DNA from: Candidatus Omnitrophota bacterium
GTDB taxonomy: Bacteria; Omnitrophota; Gorgyraeia; JAUYCX01
Direction of reading: 5' to 3'
Assembly: GCA_030692045.1 (NCBI GenBank)
Contig: JAUYCX010000037.1
Coordinates: 62,001 to 126,000, forward strand
DNA length: 64,000 nucleotides
In this document: piece after piece, positions 30,351-39,715 of the stretch
Layout: every line of letters begins with the position of its first letter
Position numbering within the stretch: the first letter of the stretch is position 1
Notes under the pieces: generated by a model
The model's input: the letters and a program-made list of their open reading frames with translations, nothing else
Told to the model about the DNA's origin: nothing
Database searches by the model: none
Position numbers and translations under genes: made by a program

Positions 30351-31211
30351 ATGCAGCGCTACATCGAAAAATTTATTTCTTATCTGGATATAGAAAAAAA
30401 TTATTCACCTCATACGATACTGAATTATCGTGTAGACTTGCAAGAGTTTTCTGTATTTTTAAAAGAAACATCTTTAGAAAAAGTTGACTACCTTAATCTA
30501 AGACGATTTTTAGCTTTCCTAAAGACAAGGAATTTGCGTAGCCGCACCTTGGCAAGAAAGCTATCGTGCCTAAGGAGTTTTTTTAGATTTCTTTTGCGTG
30601 AAGGATATCTAAAAAACAATCCCACCACATTATTATCCACACCCAAATTAGACAAACGCTTGCCGAACTTTCTTACAGAAAATGAGGTGGTAAAATTAGT
30701 GGAGGCTCCTCCCAAGGATAAAATATCCGGTTTAAGAGACAGGGCAATATTAGAGACGCTTTACTCAACAGGTATAAGGGTTAGCGAACTTGTTGGTTTA
30801 AGCATTGATGATATTGATTTTGTGGGTTCAGTGGTTAAGGTTTTTGGAAAGGGCAGAAAAGAAAGGTTGGCCCCCATTGGCGAGAAGGCTCTGAGTGCAG
30901 TGCACGAATATCTAAATAAGCGAGAGAATGAAAGTAAAGCGCTGTTTTTAAATAAAAATGGCGGACGTTTAACTAGCCGCGGCATAAGGGATATCTTGGA
31001 AAAATATATCAAGCTTACAAGTTTAAAAACGCATGTTTCACCTCACACCTTAAGGCATTCTTTTGCTACACACCTATTAAATCATGGTGCAGATTTAAGG
31101 AGTGTGCAGGAATTACTTGGCCATGTCAATCTTTCGTCAACCCAGATTTATACGCATCTTACAACTGAGAGATTAAAAATAGTTTACGATAAAGCACATC
31201 CCCGCGCCTAA
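30351..31211 (+). CDS. xerC: Tyrosine recombinase XerC/XerD family
   Basis: Site-specific recombinase, probably resolving chromosome dimers at dif. N-terminal SAM-like core-binding domain (about 1-90) and C-terminal catalytic domain with the full active set: R143 in STGIRVSEL, K167 in GKGRKERL, H232 and R235 in SPHTLRHSFATHLL, H258 in LLGHVNLSSTQIYTH and nucleophile Y267. Length 286 is right for Xer rather than a phage integrase, and the position behind topA is a housekeeping one. XerC versus XerD cannot be told apart here. Confidence 0.93.
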   Translation: MQRYIEKFISYLDIEKNYSPHTILNYRVDLQEFSVFLKETSLEKVDYLNLRRFLAFLKTRNLRSRTLARKLSCLRSFFRFLLREGYLKNNPTTLLSTPKLDKRLPNFLTENEVVKLVEAPPKDKISGLRDRAILETLYSTGIRVSELVGLSIDDIDFVGSVVKVFGKGRKERLAPIGEKALSAVHEYLNKRENESKALFLNKNGGRLTSRGIRDILEKYIKLTSLKTHVSPHTLRHSFATHLLNHGADLRSVQELLGHVNLSSTQIYTHLTTERLKIVYDKAHPRA

Positions 31212-31232
31212 GGCCTGCTTCAATTTTGAATT

Positions 31233-32516
31233 ATGTTTTTAATTTATGATTTAATATTTTTGTTATTTATCATTTTATACTTGCCATTATTTTTGTTTAA
31301 AGGTAAGGCACACAAAGGATTTAGACAAAGGCTTGGCTATTTCTCTAAAGATTTAAATGAGAGCTTTAAAAATAAAAATAATATTTGGGTACATGCGGTA
31401 AGCGTTGGTGAAGTCACAGTTGTGGCAGGGCTTCTGAATTTCTTAAGAAAGCTTTATCCCAAAGATAGAATTATTATTTCTACAGTTACCCCCACAGGAA
31501 ACAAGCTCGCAAAATCTATTCGCAGTCCCGATGATTTGATAATTTACTTTCCTTTAGATTTAAGTTTTATTGTCAAAAAATTTGTCAAAAAGATTAAGCC
31601 TAAGATTTTTATCAGTGCAGAAACTGAAATATGGCCGAATCTGTTTTTGGCTCTCTATAAAGAGAATGTGCCTGTAATTTTAGTAAATGGCAGAGTTTCA
31701 GATGCTTCCTTTAGAGGTTATAGGATTGTTAAACCACTCATTAGAAATATTTTAAGGGGGGTTAAGCTTTTTTGCATGCAGACACAAATGGACGCACAAA
31801 GAATAAAAGAGCTGGGTGCAAACATTGAGACAATTGTCGTTGCAGGAAATATGAAATTCGATACTACTTCGCCAAGTTCTAAATACAGCAAAGAAAACTT
31901 AGGTTTTTTAGATAGCGATTTATTGTTAATTGCAGGCAGCACCCATAATGGCGAAGAGGAAATTATCTTAAAGGTTTATAAAAATTTATCTAAGGAATTT
32001 ATGAATTTAAAATTATTAATTGCACCAAGGCATATTGAAAGATGCCGGTTTGTAGAGTCTATTTTAATTAGAGAGGGAATAAAATTTGTCAGATTTTCTA
32101 AAGGTTTAAATAAATTGGCTCAAGCAAATGTAGTTATTTTAGATACGATTGGCGACTTAAATTCTCTCTATGCCTTGGCAGACGTGATTTTTATGGGCGG
32201 CAGCCTCATAAAAAAGGGAGGACACAATATTATTGAGCCGGCATTATTTGGTAAACCAGTGATTTTTGGTCCGTATATGTTTAATTTCAAAGAAATTAGT
32301 AGAATTTTTCTTAAAAGAAATGCCGCCATTAAGATAAATAACCCGGAGGATTTAGAAACAAATATAAGAGATTTACTTTTACATAAAGAATCAAGAGAGA
32401 AAATCGGGAAAATTGCCGCAAGTATAGTCGAAGAAAACAGAGGGGCAACAGAAAAAACTGCTCGAATAATTGAAGAAAGTATTTTTAAAAAAAATGCTCA
32501 GAGAATATTTCTATAA
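31233..32516 (+). CDS. waaA: 3-deoxy-D-manno-octulosonic acid (Kdo) transferase
   Basis: Adds Kdo from CMP-Kdo to lipid A precursor on the inner membrane. N-terminal hydrophobic anchor (about 1-22), HAVSVGEVTVVAGLL with the conserved catalytic Glu, STVTPTGNKLA, FISAETEIWPNLF, the VAGSTHNGEEE-like IAGSTHNGEEE segment and MGGSLIKKGGHNIIEPALFGKPVIFGPY. Length 427 is standard. Overlaps lpxK by 23 bases; the neighbouring genes complete lipid A and core synthesis. Confidence 0.96.
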   Translation: MFLIYDLIFLLFIILYLPLFLFKGKAHKGFRQRLGYFSKDLNESFKNKNNIWVHAVSVGEVTVVAGLLNFLRKLYPKDRIIISTVTPTGNKLAKSIRSPDDLIIYFPLDLSFIVKKFVKKIKPKIFISAETEIWPNLFLALYKENVPVILVNGRVSDASFRGYRIVKPLIRNILRGVKLFCMQTQMDAQRIKELGANIETIVVAGNMKFDTTSPSSKYSKENLGFLDSDLLLIAGSTHNGEEEIILKVYKNLSKEFMNLKLLIAPRHIERCRFVESILIREGIKFVRFSKGLNKLAQANVVILDTIGDLNSLYALADVIFMGGSLIKKGGHNIIEPALFGKPVIFGPYMFNFKEISRIFLKRNAAIKINNPEDLETNIRDLLLHKESREKIGKIAASIVEENRGATEKTARIIEESIFKKNAQRIFL

Positions 32517-33585
32517 CTTGGCAAGCGAAAAAGTAAATAGTGTTTTTGCTTCTTTTGTAAAATTTATACTTTTTTTATTATCTTTAGTTTATTCTCTTGC
32601 AGTTAAATTTATTTTTTACGCTTACAAATCAAATATTCTAAGAACCTATTATTTAAATTGTAAGGTGATTAGCGTAGGTAATATTACTTGGGGAGGCACA
32701 GGTAAAACTCCCATAGTTGAAATGATTGCCAATAAACTCATAAAAGAAGGACGCAAGGTAGCAATTCAAAGCCGCGGCTACAAAAGAAAAAAAACTCCTC
32801 AAAATTCCAGACTTGAAACCGCTGATTATCGAACAATGGGCGATGAGCCATTTATGTTACAGGAAAATTTAAATGAAATCCCTGTGATTGTAGGCAAGAA
32901 CAGGGTACTTGAGGCTAAACTTGCTTTGGAAAGGCTTAATTTAGATGTAGTAATCCTGGATGATGGTTTTCAGCACTGGAAGTTATTCAGAGATTTGGAT
33001 ATTGTGGCAATTGATGCAACTAATCCATTTGGTAAGGGCTTTTTAATTCCTCGGGGAATTTTAAGGGAGCCTTTGAAAGGCTTAAAGCGAGCAGATATTT
33101 TTTTATTAACCCACACAGATTCAGCTAAAGATAATTTAAACTCGCTTATTCAAAGATTAGAGGAAATCAACCCTAAGGCAGAAATTTTCGAGTCAATTCA
33201 TTCGCCCATTGGATTTTATAATATTTTAGATACACAGAAAAAAATTATCAATACAAATTTAATTAAAGGTAAAAAAATTGGAATAGTCACAGCTATTGGC
33301 AATCCCGCTTCTTTTAAAGAATCAGTTCTTAATCTTGGCCTTAACGTTTCCTTAAAATTTATCTTTTTAGATCATCATGAATTTTCTCAAGATGATTTTG
33401 ATAGGATAATAACCTCGTGCCTAAAAGAAGGGCTCTCAACCTTGGTTACAACTGCAAAAGACGCAACAAGATTAAGGAAATATTGTTTAGACTTTAGAGA
33501 TGTGGATATTTTGGTTTTACGCATCGAAATAAAAATTACTAAAAATGAAGATAAATTTTTTAATAGACTATTTAGCCTATATTAG
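32494..33585 (+). CDS. lpxK: Tetraacyldisaccharide 4'-kinase
   Basis: Phosphorylates the 4' position of the lipid A disaccharide. N-terminal membrane segment (about 18-38 of the product from ATG 32494), then the P-loop NITWGGTGKTPIVE, the RGYKRKK and GDEPFML segments, and VVILDDGFQHWKLFRDLDIVAID, all typical. The ATG at 32494 gives 363 residues; a TTG at 32470 is in frame but gives an unusually lysine-rich extra N-terminus. Neither has a strong RBS, so translation is probably coupled to waaA. The 3' end overlaps the next gene by 41 bases. Confidence 0.94.
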   Translation: MLREYFYNLASEKVNSVFASFVKFILFLLSLVYSLAVKFIFYAYKSNILRTYYLNCKVISVGNITWGGTGKTPIVEMIANKLIKEGRKVAIQSRGYKRKKTPQNSRLETADYRTMGDEPFMLQENLNEIPVIVGKNRVLEAKLALERLNLDVVILDDGFQHWKLFRDLDIVAIDATNPFGKGFLIPRGILREPLKGLKRADIFLLTHTDSAKDNLNSLIQRLEEINPKAEIFESIHSPIGFYNILDTQKKIINTNLIKGKKIGIVTAIGNPASFKESVLNLGLNVSLKFIFLDHHEFSQDDFDRIITSCLKEGLSTLVTTAKDATRLRKYCLDFRDVDILVLRIEIKITKNEDKFFNRLFSLY

Positions 33586-35515
33586 CGTAAGGTTGTTAAG
33601 CTTAATTTTTATATTAATGCCTACCAATCTTGCTATGCGCATCGGGCGTGCCATTGGCACATTGGCTTACTATATTGACGTAAGGCATAAAGCAGTGGCT
33701 TATGATAATATAAGTTTTGTATTCTCAGCGGAAAAAAATATTTTTGAAAGAAAACAAATTCTAAAAAAACTTTTTCAGAATTTTGCCCTCAGCATTGTAG
33801 AGTTATTGCGCTTGCCGGTTGTTACAACCTCTTATTTTGAAAAATATATCGAGATTGAAGGTAGAGACCATATCCAAGAAGCTTTAAAAAAAGGCAAGGG
33901 TTTAATATTTTTAGCAGTGCATTTTGGCAGTTGGGAGTTGTCTAATATTATTTGTGCAAAATTAGGATTAACCTATAAGGTAATTGCCAGAGAGCAGAAA
34001 AGGTTTTCTAAATTAAATAAATTATTAAATAGCTATCGCCAATCTCAGGGTACAGTTGTAATAACAAGAGGAGTAACAACTCGAGAGATTGTTAGGAGCT
34101 TAAGTTTTAATGAAGTGGTGGGCATGGTTGCAGACCAGGGTGGTCGTGATGGATGCTTGATTGAATTTTTTGGTAAGGATGCCTCAATGCCGACCGGTGC
34201 AATAAGATTGGCTCTTAAGTTTGAGGTACCAATTTTGGTGGCTTTTCTGGTGCGTAAATACGGCCCCTTTCACAAAGTTATTATAAAACCACAGCTCAAG
34301 CTTTTAAAGACAGATAGCCTCGAGCAGGATATTTTAATTAACCTAAGGAACGTGGTTAAAGTGGCTGAAGAGTTAATTAAACTTTATCCTGAACAATATA
34401 TGTGGTTTTATAAAATCTGGAAATATTCTCTAACTCGCTCAATAGTCATTTTAAACGACGGTAAAATTGGTCATCTTAGGCAATCGCAGGCACTAGCGAA
34501 TATAATAACAGAGCATTTAAGAAAGCGTAATTTTAACCCCTTGATTAAAATCATTAACATAAATTTTAAAAATAAAATTGCCAAACAGCTTGTTACATTC
34601 TCTGCTGTTTTTGCCAGAAAAAACAATTGCAAGGGTTGTTTGTGGTGTTTAAAGAATTCTTTGGAGGATAATTCTTTTCTTAAGATTTTGAATTCAGATG
34701 CTGATTTTGTTATTTCTTGTGGTCAAGCACTTGCAGCAGTGAATTTTATTTTATCCCGCGAAAGAAGCGCAAAAAGCATTACAGTTTTAAATCCAGGAAT
34801 TTTGGGTTTCAAACGTTTTGATTTAGTGGTAATGCCAGAGCATGACCGGCCGCCAAAGAGAAATAATATAATACTCACTATGGGAGCTCTCAATTTAATT
34901 AGCGATGATTATCTTAAAAAGGAAAGCTCGTCTCTTCTAAGCGGCTTTCCAGATTTATCTGCCAACCAAAGAATAAAAATAGGTTTATTTTTAGGCGGTG
35001 ATACAAAAAAATATGTTCTGACTAAAGAAACAGTTGAAAAAACTTTGTCAGAGCTTAAAAATATTTGTAATGAATTTGATTTCGAACTTTTAATTACAAC
35101 TTCTCGTCGTACATCAAAGAGAATAGAGAATATTTTAAAAAAAGAAATGGCTAATTTTTCAAAATGTAAACTAATAATTATTGCCCATGAGAATGATCAT
35201 CTAAGCAGCGTGGGCGGTATATTGGGCTTAGCTAGTATTGTGGTTGTTTCAGGAGAGAGTATTTCCATGGTTTCAGAGGCGGCTAGCTCAGGAAAGACAG
35301 TGGTTGTATTTCGCTTACCACTTCGCCAGGGTTTAAATGTAGATAAAGATAAGCATGAAATATTCTTACAAAATATGCTGGCCCAAGGGTTTTTACATCT
35401 TGCCAGTGCAGAAAATATTGGGCAAACCTTAAGCGATGTTATTCTTAATAAAAAGACAACCAAGAAGTTAGACGATAATTTCACTTTATTGAAGGCAATA
35501 GAAAAAATACTATGA
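33545..35515 (+). CDS. Lipid A acyltransferase (LpxL/HtrB-like) fused to ELM1-like domain
   Basis: Two-domain fusion. Residues about 1-295 are a lysophospholipid/lipid A acyltransferase: membrane segment near 9-28, the HX4E catalytic motif in LAVHFGSWELSNII, MVADQGGRDGCLIEFFG and PTGAIRLALKFEVP. Residues about 297-656 resemble the ELM1 (mitochondrial fission) family, a GT-B-like fold: VILNDGKIGHLRQSQALA, ISCGQALAAVNFI, VMPEHDRPP, LFLGGDTKKYVLT and VSGESISMVSEAASSGKTVVVF. A small cysteine cluster (CKGCLWC) lies near 360. ELM1 homologues are common near bacterial LPS genes, where a sugar-transfer role is suspected. The fusion is unusual and suggests coupled acylation and glycosylation of one substrate; that is inference. 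Confidence 0.86.
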   Translation: MKINFLIDYLAYISVRLLSLIFILMPTNLAMRIGRAIGTLAYYIDVRHKAVAYDNISFVFSAEKNIFERKQILKKLFQNFALSIVELLRLPVVTTSYFEKYIEIEGRDHIQEALKKGKGLIFLAVHFGSWELSNIICAKLGLTYKVIAREQKRFSKLNKLLNSYRQSQGTVVITRGVTTREIVRSLSFNEVVGMVADQGGRDGCLIEFFGKDASMPTGAIRLALKFEVPILVAFLVRKYGPFHKVIIKPQLKLLKTDSLEQDILINLRNVVKVAEELIKLYPEQYMWFYKIWKYSLTRSIVILNDGKIGHLRQSQALANIITEHLRKRNFNPLIKIININFKNKIAKQLVTFSAVFARKNNCKGCLWCLKNSLEDNSFLKILNSDADFVISCGQALAAVNFILSRERSAKSITVLNPGILGFKRFDLVVMPEHDRPPKRNNIILTMGALNLISDDYLKKESSSLLSGFPDLSANQRIKIGLFLGGDTKKYVLTKETVEKTLSELKNICNEFDFELLITTSRRTSKRIENILKKEMANFSKCKLIIIAHENDHLSSVGGILGLASIVVVSGESISMVSEAASSGKTVVVFRLPLRQGLNVDKDKHEIFLQNMLAQGFLHLASAENIGQTLSDVILNKKTTKKLDDNFTLLKAIEKIL

Positions 35516-37605
35516 ACATCCTGCAAGTTTTACCAGAATTAAATGTGGGAGGAGTGGAAACCGGAACTGTGGATTTGGCAAGGTATTTTGTAAGCCATAG
35601 CCACAAAGTTGTAGTAGTTTCTAATGGCGGCGAATTAGTTAAGGATTTAGAAAAGATAAATGTAAGACACTATCATTTGCCTGTGCATAAAAAATCTTTA
35701 TTTACCATGATAAGAATGGTAAAAGAGCTAATTAAAATCATAAAAAGTGAAAATATAGAGATTGTTCATGCTCGTTCAAGGGTTCCTGCTTGGATTAGTT
35801 TCTTTGCTTGCCGCAAAACAAATACCGCTTTTATTACCACTTGTCATGGATATTACACGCCGCATTTATTAAGCCGTGTTATGGGTTGGCCTAAATTAGT
35901 CATTTGTCCAAGTCTTGTTATTGCCAGGCATATGATTGAGAGTTTTAATGTTCCTCATGAGCGTATAAGAATAATTCCCCGCAGTGTAGATTTGGAAAGG
36001 TTTACCTATAGGGGAAACGAAGAAAAAACCAAGCATGAATTTATTGTCGGGATAGTAGGTAGAATTACGCCTTTAAAGGGACATAGTTTCTTTTTAAGGG
36101 CTATGGCGAAAGTTGTTAGAACTTTGCCTTTTATGAAGATTTGGATTATTGGAAGTCCGCCGGAAAATAAACCATCATACAAGGAAGAATTAGAGGTGTT
36201 GGTTAAGAGGTTTGGCCTTTCTAATTATGTTGAATTTCTGGGTAACCGTCGGGATATTCCAGATTTGATTGCTAAAATGAATGTGCTGGTTTTAGCAACC
36301 ATTAGTGAAGAGGCCTTTGGTCGCGTAATATTAGAGGCTCAAGCTGTGGGCACGCCAGTTGTGGCAACGCGGGTAGGCGGAGTAGTTGATATTATCGAGG
36401 ATAAAACCACAGGAATTTTAACAACACCTAAAGACCCTGCGGGAATGGCAGAAGCAATAATTGAGATTTTAAGGGATAACAATTTAGCCAAAACTTTAGT
36501 TAGAAACGCTCGTAAAAAAATAGAAGAAAAGTTCAGTTTAGAATTGATGGGGAGAAATACCCTTAAAGTCTATGAGGAGCTCGCCTCAGTTTTGAATATT
36601 TTGATAATTAAGATTAGTTCTTTGGGTGATGTGATTTTAGCTACTCCCTCCATAAGGGCAATAAGACATACTTTCCCCAAGGCAAAAATTTTCTGTCTGG
36701 TAGGCAAGGATAGTAGGCAGGCAATTGAACGTTGTCCCTATTTAGATGGCTTAATTGTTTGTGACCTTAAAGAAAAAGATAAAGGCATAAAGGGTTTGTT
36801 AAGTCTTGCCAGGAAGCTGCGGCGTTATTCTTTTGATGCAGTGATAGATTTACAAAACAGCCGCAAGAGCCACACGCTTTCTTTTTTAAGTACAGCTCCT
36901 AAAAGATTTGGTTATGATAATGGCAAATGGAGTTTCTTATTAAATAACCGTTTAAAAGAAAATCCTCTGGTTTTATCACCTGTGGAGCATCAGTTTAGGA
37001 CATTGGAAATGTTAGGAATAAATGCAACTGAAAACCATTTAGAAATATGGCCATCTAAAGAAGATGAAGAATATGTTAACCAAATATTACAAACTGAGTG
37101 GATAGCCCACGAAGAACAATTGGTAGGTATTAATCTTGCGGCCTCTCGCAGGTGGTTAACCAAATGCTGGCCTGAAAAAAATATTGCCGCTCTTTGCGAC
37201 ATGCTTGTAAAGAGTAATATACGCCCTGTGATTACAGGGACCGAAGAAGACTTGCCGCTGGCTGCTTCTCTTTTAAAATTAACCCCTGCTAAACCTTTAA
37301 ATTTTGTAGGAAAAACTACGATTTTACAATTAGCCTGTCTTATAAAAAAGTGCGGGGTATTTGTCAGCGCGGATTCTGCGCCTTTGCATGTGGCAGCAGC
37401 TGTGGGAGTGCCAATTGTTGCTTTATTTGGGCCAACCTCTCCTGCGCGCCATATGCCTTCGGCAAAAAACTTTATTGTGATAAAACGCGATATTAGTTGC
37501 AGCCCTTGTTACAAACCAGAATGCAAAGATATTGTTTGTATGAAATATATTAGCGCCAAAGAGGTTTTGGATGCGATTGAAAAGTTAATTATTAAATCAA
37601 GATGA
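35512..37605 (+). CDS. Fused GT4 glycosyltransferase and GT9 heptosyltransferase
   Basis: Residues about 1-360 form a GT4 transferase: LPELNVGGVETGTVDLARYF, HARSRVPAWIS, VGIVGRITPLKGHSFFLRAM and the EX7E-type SEEAFGRVILEAQAVGTPVVATRVGG. Residues about 364-697 form a GT9 heptosyltransferase: IIKISSLGDVILATPSIRAIR, VIDLQNSRKSH, VGINLAASRRWLTKCWP, VSADSAPLHVAAAVGVPIVALFGPTSP, with a terminal Cys cluster (CSPC...C...CM). Likely adds two successive sugars of the LPS inner core on the cytoplasmic face. ATGA overlaps at both ends (four bases each) show a tight operon. Sugar specificity is not readable. Confidence 0.9.
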   Translation: MNILQVLPELNVGGVETGTVDLARYFVSHSHKVVVVSNGGELVKDLEKINVRHYHLPVHKKSLFTMIRMVKELIKIIKSENIEIVHARSRVPAWISFFACRKTNTAFITTCHGYYTPHLLSRVMGWPKLVICPSLVIARHMIESFNVPHERIRIIPRSVDLERFTYRGNEEKTKHEFIVGIVGRITPLKGHSFFLRAMAKVVRTLPFMKIWIIGSPPENKPSYKEELEVLVKRFGLSNYVEFLGNRRDIPDLIAKMNVLVLATISEEAFGRVILEAQAVGTPVVATRVGGVVDIIEDKTTGILTTPKDPAGMAEAIIEILRDNNLAKTLVRNARKKIEEKFSLELMGRNTLKVYEELASVLNILIIKISSLGDVILATPSIRAIRHTFPKAKIFCLVGKDSRQAIERCPYLDGLIVCDLKEKDKGIKGLLSLARKLRRYSFDAVIDLQNSRKSHTLSFLSTAPKRFGYDNGKWSFLLNNRLKENPLVLSPVEHQFRTLEMLGINATENHLEIWPSKEDEEYVNQILQTEWIAHEEQLVGINLAASRRWLTKCWPEKNIAALCDMLVKSNIRPVITGTEEDLPLAASLLKLTPAKPLNFVGKTTILQLACLIKKCGVFVSADSAPLHVAAAVGVPIVALFGPTSPARHMPSAKNFIVIKRDISCSPCYKPECKDIVCMKYISAKEVLDAIEKLIIKSR

Positions 37606-38699
37606 ATATTTTGATTATTGCCAAACATTTACAACCCGGCGGTATCAGCAGTTATGTAGTTTCTTTGGCTAAGGGGTTAAGAGAAAGAGGCCATAATATT
37701 TTTGTTGCCTCAAGCGGCGGAATGTTGGAGGGTTTGTTGAAAGAAAGCAGCATCGAGCTAATCAATTTAGACTTGGATACCAAATCAGAACTTAGCCCAA
37801 AGGTTTTATTCGCCATAAAAAAGCTTCTGTTGATTGTTAAAGAGAAAAATATCCAGATTATTCATGCTCAAACCAGAGTTACAAGTATCATTGCTTATTG
37901 GCTTTCGAAATTAAGCCATATTCCATATCTTACAACCTGTCATGGATTTTTTAGACCACATTTTTTTAGAAGATTGTTTCCTTTTTGGGGCAAAAAGACA
38001 ATTGCCATTAGTGATGCGGTTTACGCACACTTACTTCAAGACTTCAAGCTAAAAAAATATTCTCTGGAATTGATTTATAATGGGGTTTGTGTAAAAGATG
38101 CGTCTAAATTTAGTTTGGAAGAAAAAAGAAAATTTAAAGATAAGTTTGGTTTATTCTGCGGTCCATTTGTTGGCTGTGTGGCAAGATTATCAGATGTAAA
38201 GGGACATAAATTTTTAATTGATGCCTTTAAAATTGTTTTAAAAGATTTTCCTTCGGCTGTGCTAATACTTGTAGGTGATGGAAGAATAAAACCAGATTTA
38301 ATTGCGCAAACTAAAGAATTGGGCATAGAAAAAAGGGTTGTCTTTATTCCCTCGCAGTTGGATACTTCCTTAGTCCTATCCCTAATGGATGTTTTTGTAA
38401 TGCCTTCAATTCAAGAGGGTTTGGGCTTGGCAATTATGGAGGCAATGGCCGTGGGTTTACCCATTGTTGCCACCGATGTAGGAGGAATTAAGAATTTAAT
38501 TAAAGATAATGAGAGCGGGATTTTAGTTTCAGCTTGTGATTCAAGGGCTTTGGCCGAGGCAATAATTCTTTTGTTGAAAGATAAAAATATGGCCAAAGCC
38601 CTTGCCTTAAAAGCTCATGATTTTATTCAGAGAGAATTTCCTTTAGAGAAAATGCTAAATAAAACCGAGGCGCTATATAATTCGTTATTAAACTCATGA
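37602..38699 (+). CDS. Glycosyltransferase family 4 protein
   Basis: GT-B fold GT4 enzyme, probably of the LPS core. N-terminal LIIAKHLQPGGISSYVVSLAKGL, then HAQTRVTSIIAYWL, TTCHGFF, VGCVARLSDVKGHKFLIDAF and the donor-site SIQEGLGLAIMEAMAVGLPIVATDVGG. It closely resembles the GT4 half of the preceding fusion, suggesting duplication. Four-base overlaps with both neighbours. Length 365 is typical; no membrane segment. Confidence 0.9.
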   Translation: MNILIIAKHLQPGGISSYVVSLAKGLRERGHNIFVASSGGMLEGLLKESSIELINLDLDTKSELSPKVLFAIKKLLLIVKEKNIQIIHAQTRVTSIIAYWLSKLSHIPYLTTCHGFFRPHFFRRLFPFWGKKTIAISDAVYAHLLQDFKLKKYSLELIYNGVCVKDASKFSLEEKRKFKDKFGLFCGPFVGCVARLSDVKGHKFLIDAFKIVLKDFPSAVLILVGDGRIKPDLIAQTKELGIEKRVVFIPSQLDTSLVLSLMDVFVMPSIQEGLGLAIMEAMAVGLPIVATDVGGIKNLIKDNESGILVSACDSRALAEAIILLLKDKNMAKALALKAHDFIQREFPLEKMLNKTEALYNSLLNS

Positions 38700-39715
38700 A
38701 AGAGATAAAAAAGATTCTCATAGTTGAGGTTAACTGGTTAGGAGATGTGCTTTTTACCACACCCGCAATAAAGGCAATAAAAAAGGCGTATCCAAATTGT
38801 CATCTTGCCTGTATGATTTTACCTCGCGTTAGAGAGGTTTTAGAAGGCAATCCCAATGTTGATGAATTAATTATTTTTGATGAAAAAGGAAAACATTTAA
38901 GGATTGCGCCAAGAATAAAATTTATTTTGGAATTAAGAAGAAAGAGATTTGATATTGTATTTTTGTTCCACCGTTCATTAACAAGAACACTAATTACTTT
39001 TTTTGCCGGTATTCCCAAGCGAGTTGGCTATGCTACGCGAAAAAGAGGCTTCCTTTTAACTAAAAGAATCCCTCAACCGCCTGAAGGTATGCATCGCAGT
39101 GACAGCTTTTCTAACATCGCTGAATCGTTTGGCATAATAGTAAAAGATCGAAATTACGAATTCTTTGTTTCTGAGAAAAGTCGTTTCTTTATTCGTGAAT
39201 TTTTGGAAAAAGAGGGTATTTCGCCTCACGATTTTTTAGTAGTAATAAATCCGGGAGCTAATTGGTCTTTAAAACGCTGGCCAAAGGAAAACTTTGCTGA
39301 AGTTTCTGACAGGCTGATTGAATATTTCAATGCCAAAATTGTTATCTCTGGGGGAGATAAAGATATTGACTTAGCCATAGATATCAGCAATATGATGAAA
39401 GCAAAACCAATAATACTTACTGGAAAAACTACCTTTAAACAATTGGGCGCACTAATTGAGAGAGCTAATTTGGTTATTTCAGCTGATTCAGGTCCAATGC
39501 ATTTGGCTGCGGCAGTAGGAAAAAATCTGATTGCTCTTTTTGGTCCTACAGACCCTAAGATAACCGGACCCCGTGGCAAGGCAAACACAATAATTATGCA
39601 AAAGGATGTAAGTTGTAAAATTCCCTGCTATGAGTTGGATTGCCGGGATAATTTATGTATGGAGGCAATAAGTGTAGAAGATGTTTTACTCGAAGTTAGA
39701 AAAATCAGGCGTTAA
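38696..39715 (+). CDS. GT9 heptosyltransferase family protein
   Basis: Lipopolysaccharide heptosyltransferase-like. IVEVNWLGDVLFTTPAIKAIKKAYP begins the N-terminal domain; VVINPGANWSLKRWPKENFAEV and ISADSGPMHLAAAVGKNLIALFGPTDP are donor-site segments shared by WaaC/WaaF/WaaQ enzymes. It ends with the four-cysteine pattern CKIPC...C...C followed by MEAISVEDV, common to the GT9 modules here. Length 339 fits. WaaC versus WaaF type cannot be settled; WaaF-like by NWLGDVLFTTP impression. Confidence 0.9.
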   Translation: MKEIKKILIVEVNWLGDVLFTTPAIKAIKKAYPNCHLACMILPRVREVLEGNPNVDELIIFDEKGKHLRIAPRIKFILELRRKRFDIVFLFHRSLTRTLITFFAGIPKRVGYATRKRGFLLTKRIPQPPEGMHRSDSFSNIAESFGIIVKDRNYEFFVSEKSRFFIREFLEKEGISPHDFLVVINPGANWSLKRWPKENFAEVSDRLIEYFNAKIVISGGDKDIDLAIDISNMMKAKPIILTGKTTFKQLGALIERANLVISADSGPMHLAAAVGKNLIALFGPTDPKITGPRGKANTIIMQKDVSCKIPCYELDCRDNLCMEAISVEDVLLEVRKIRR

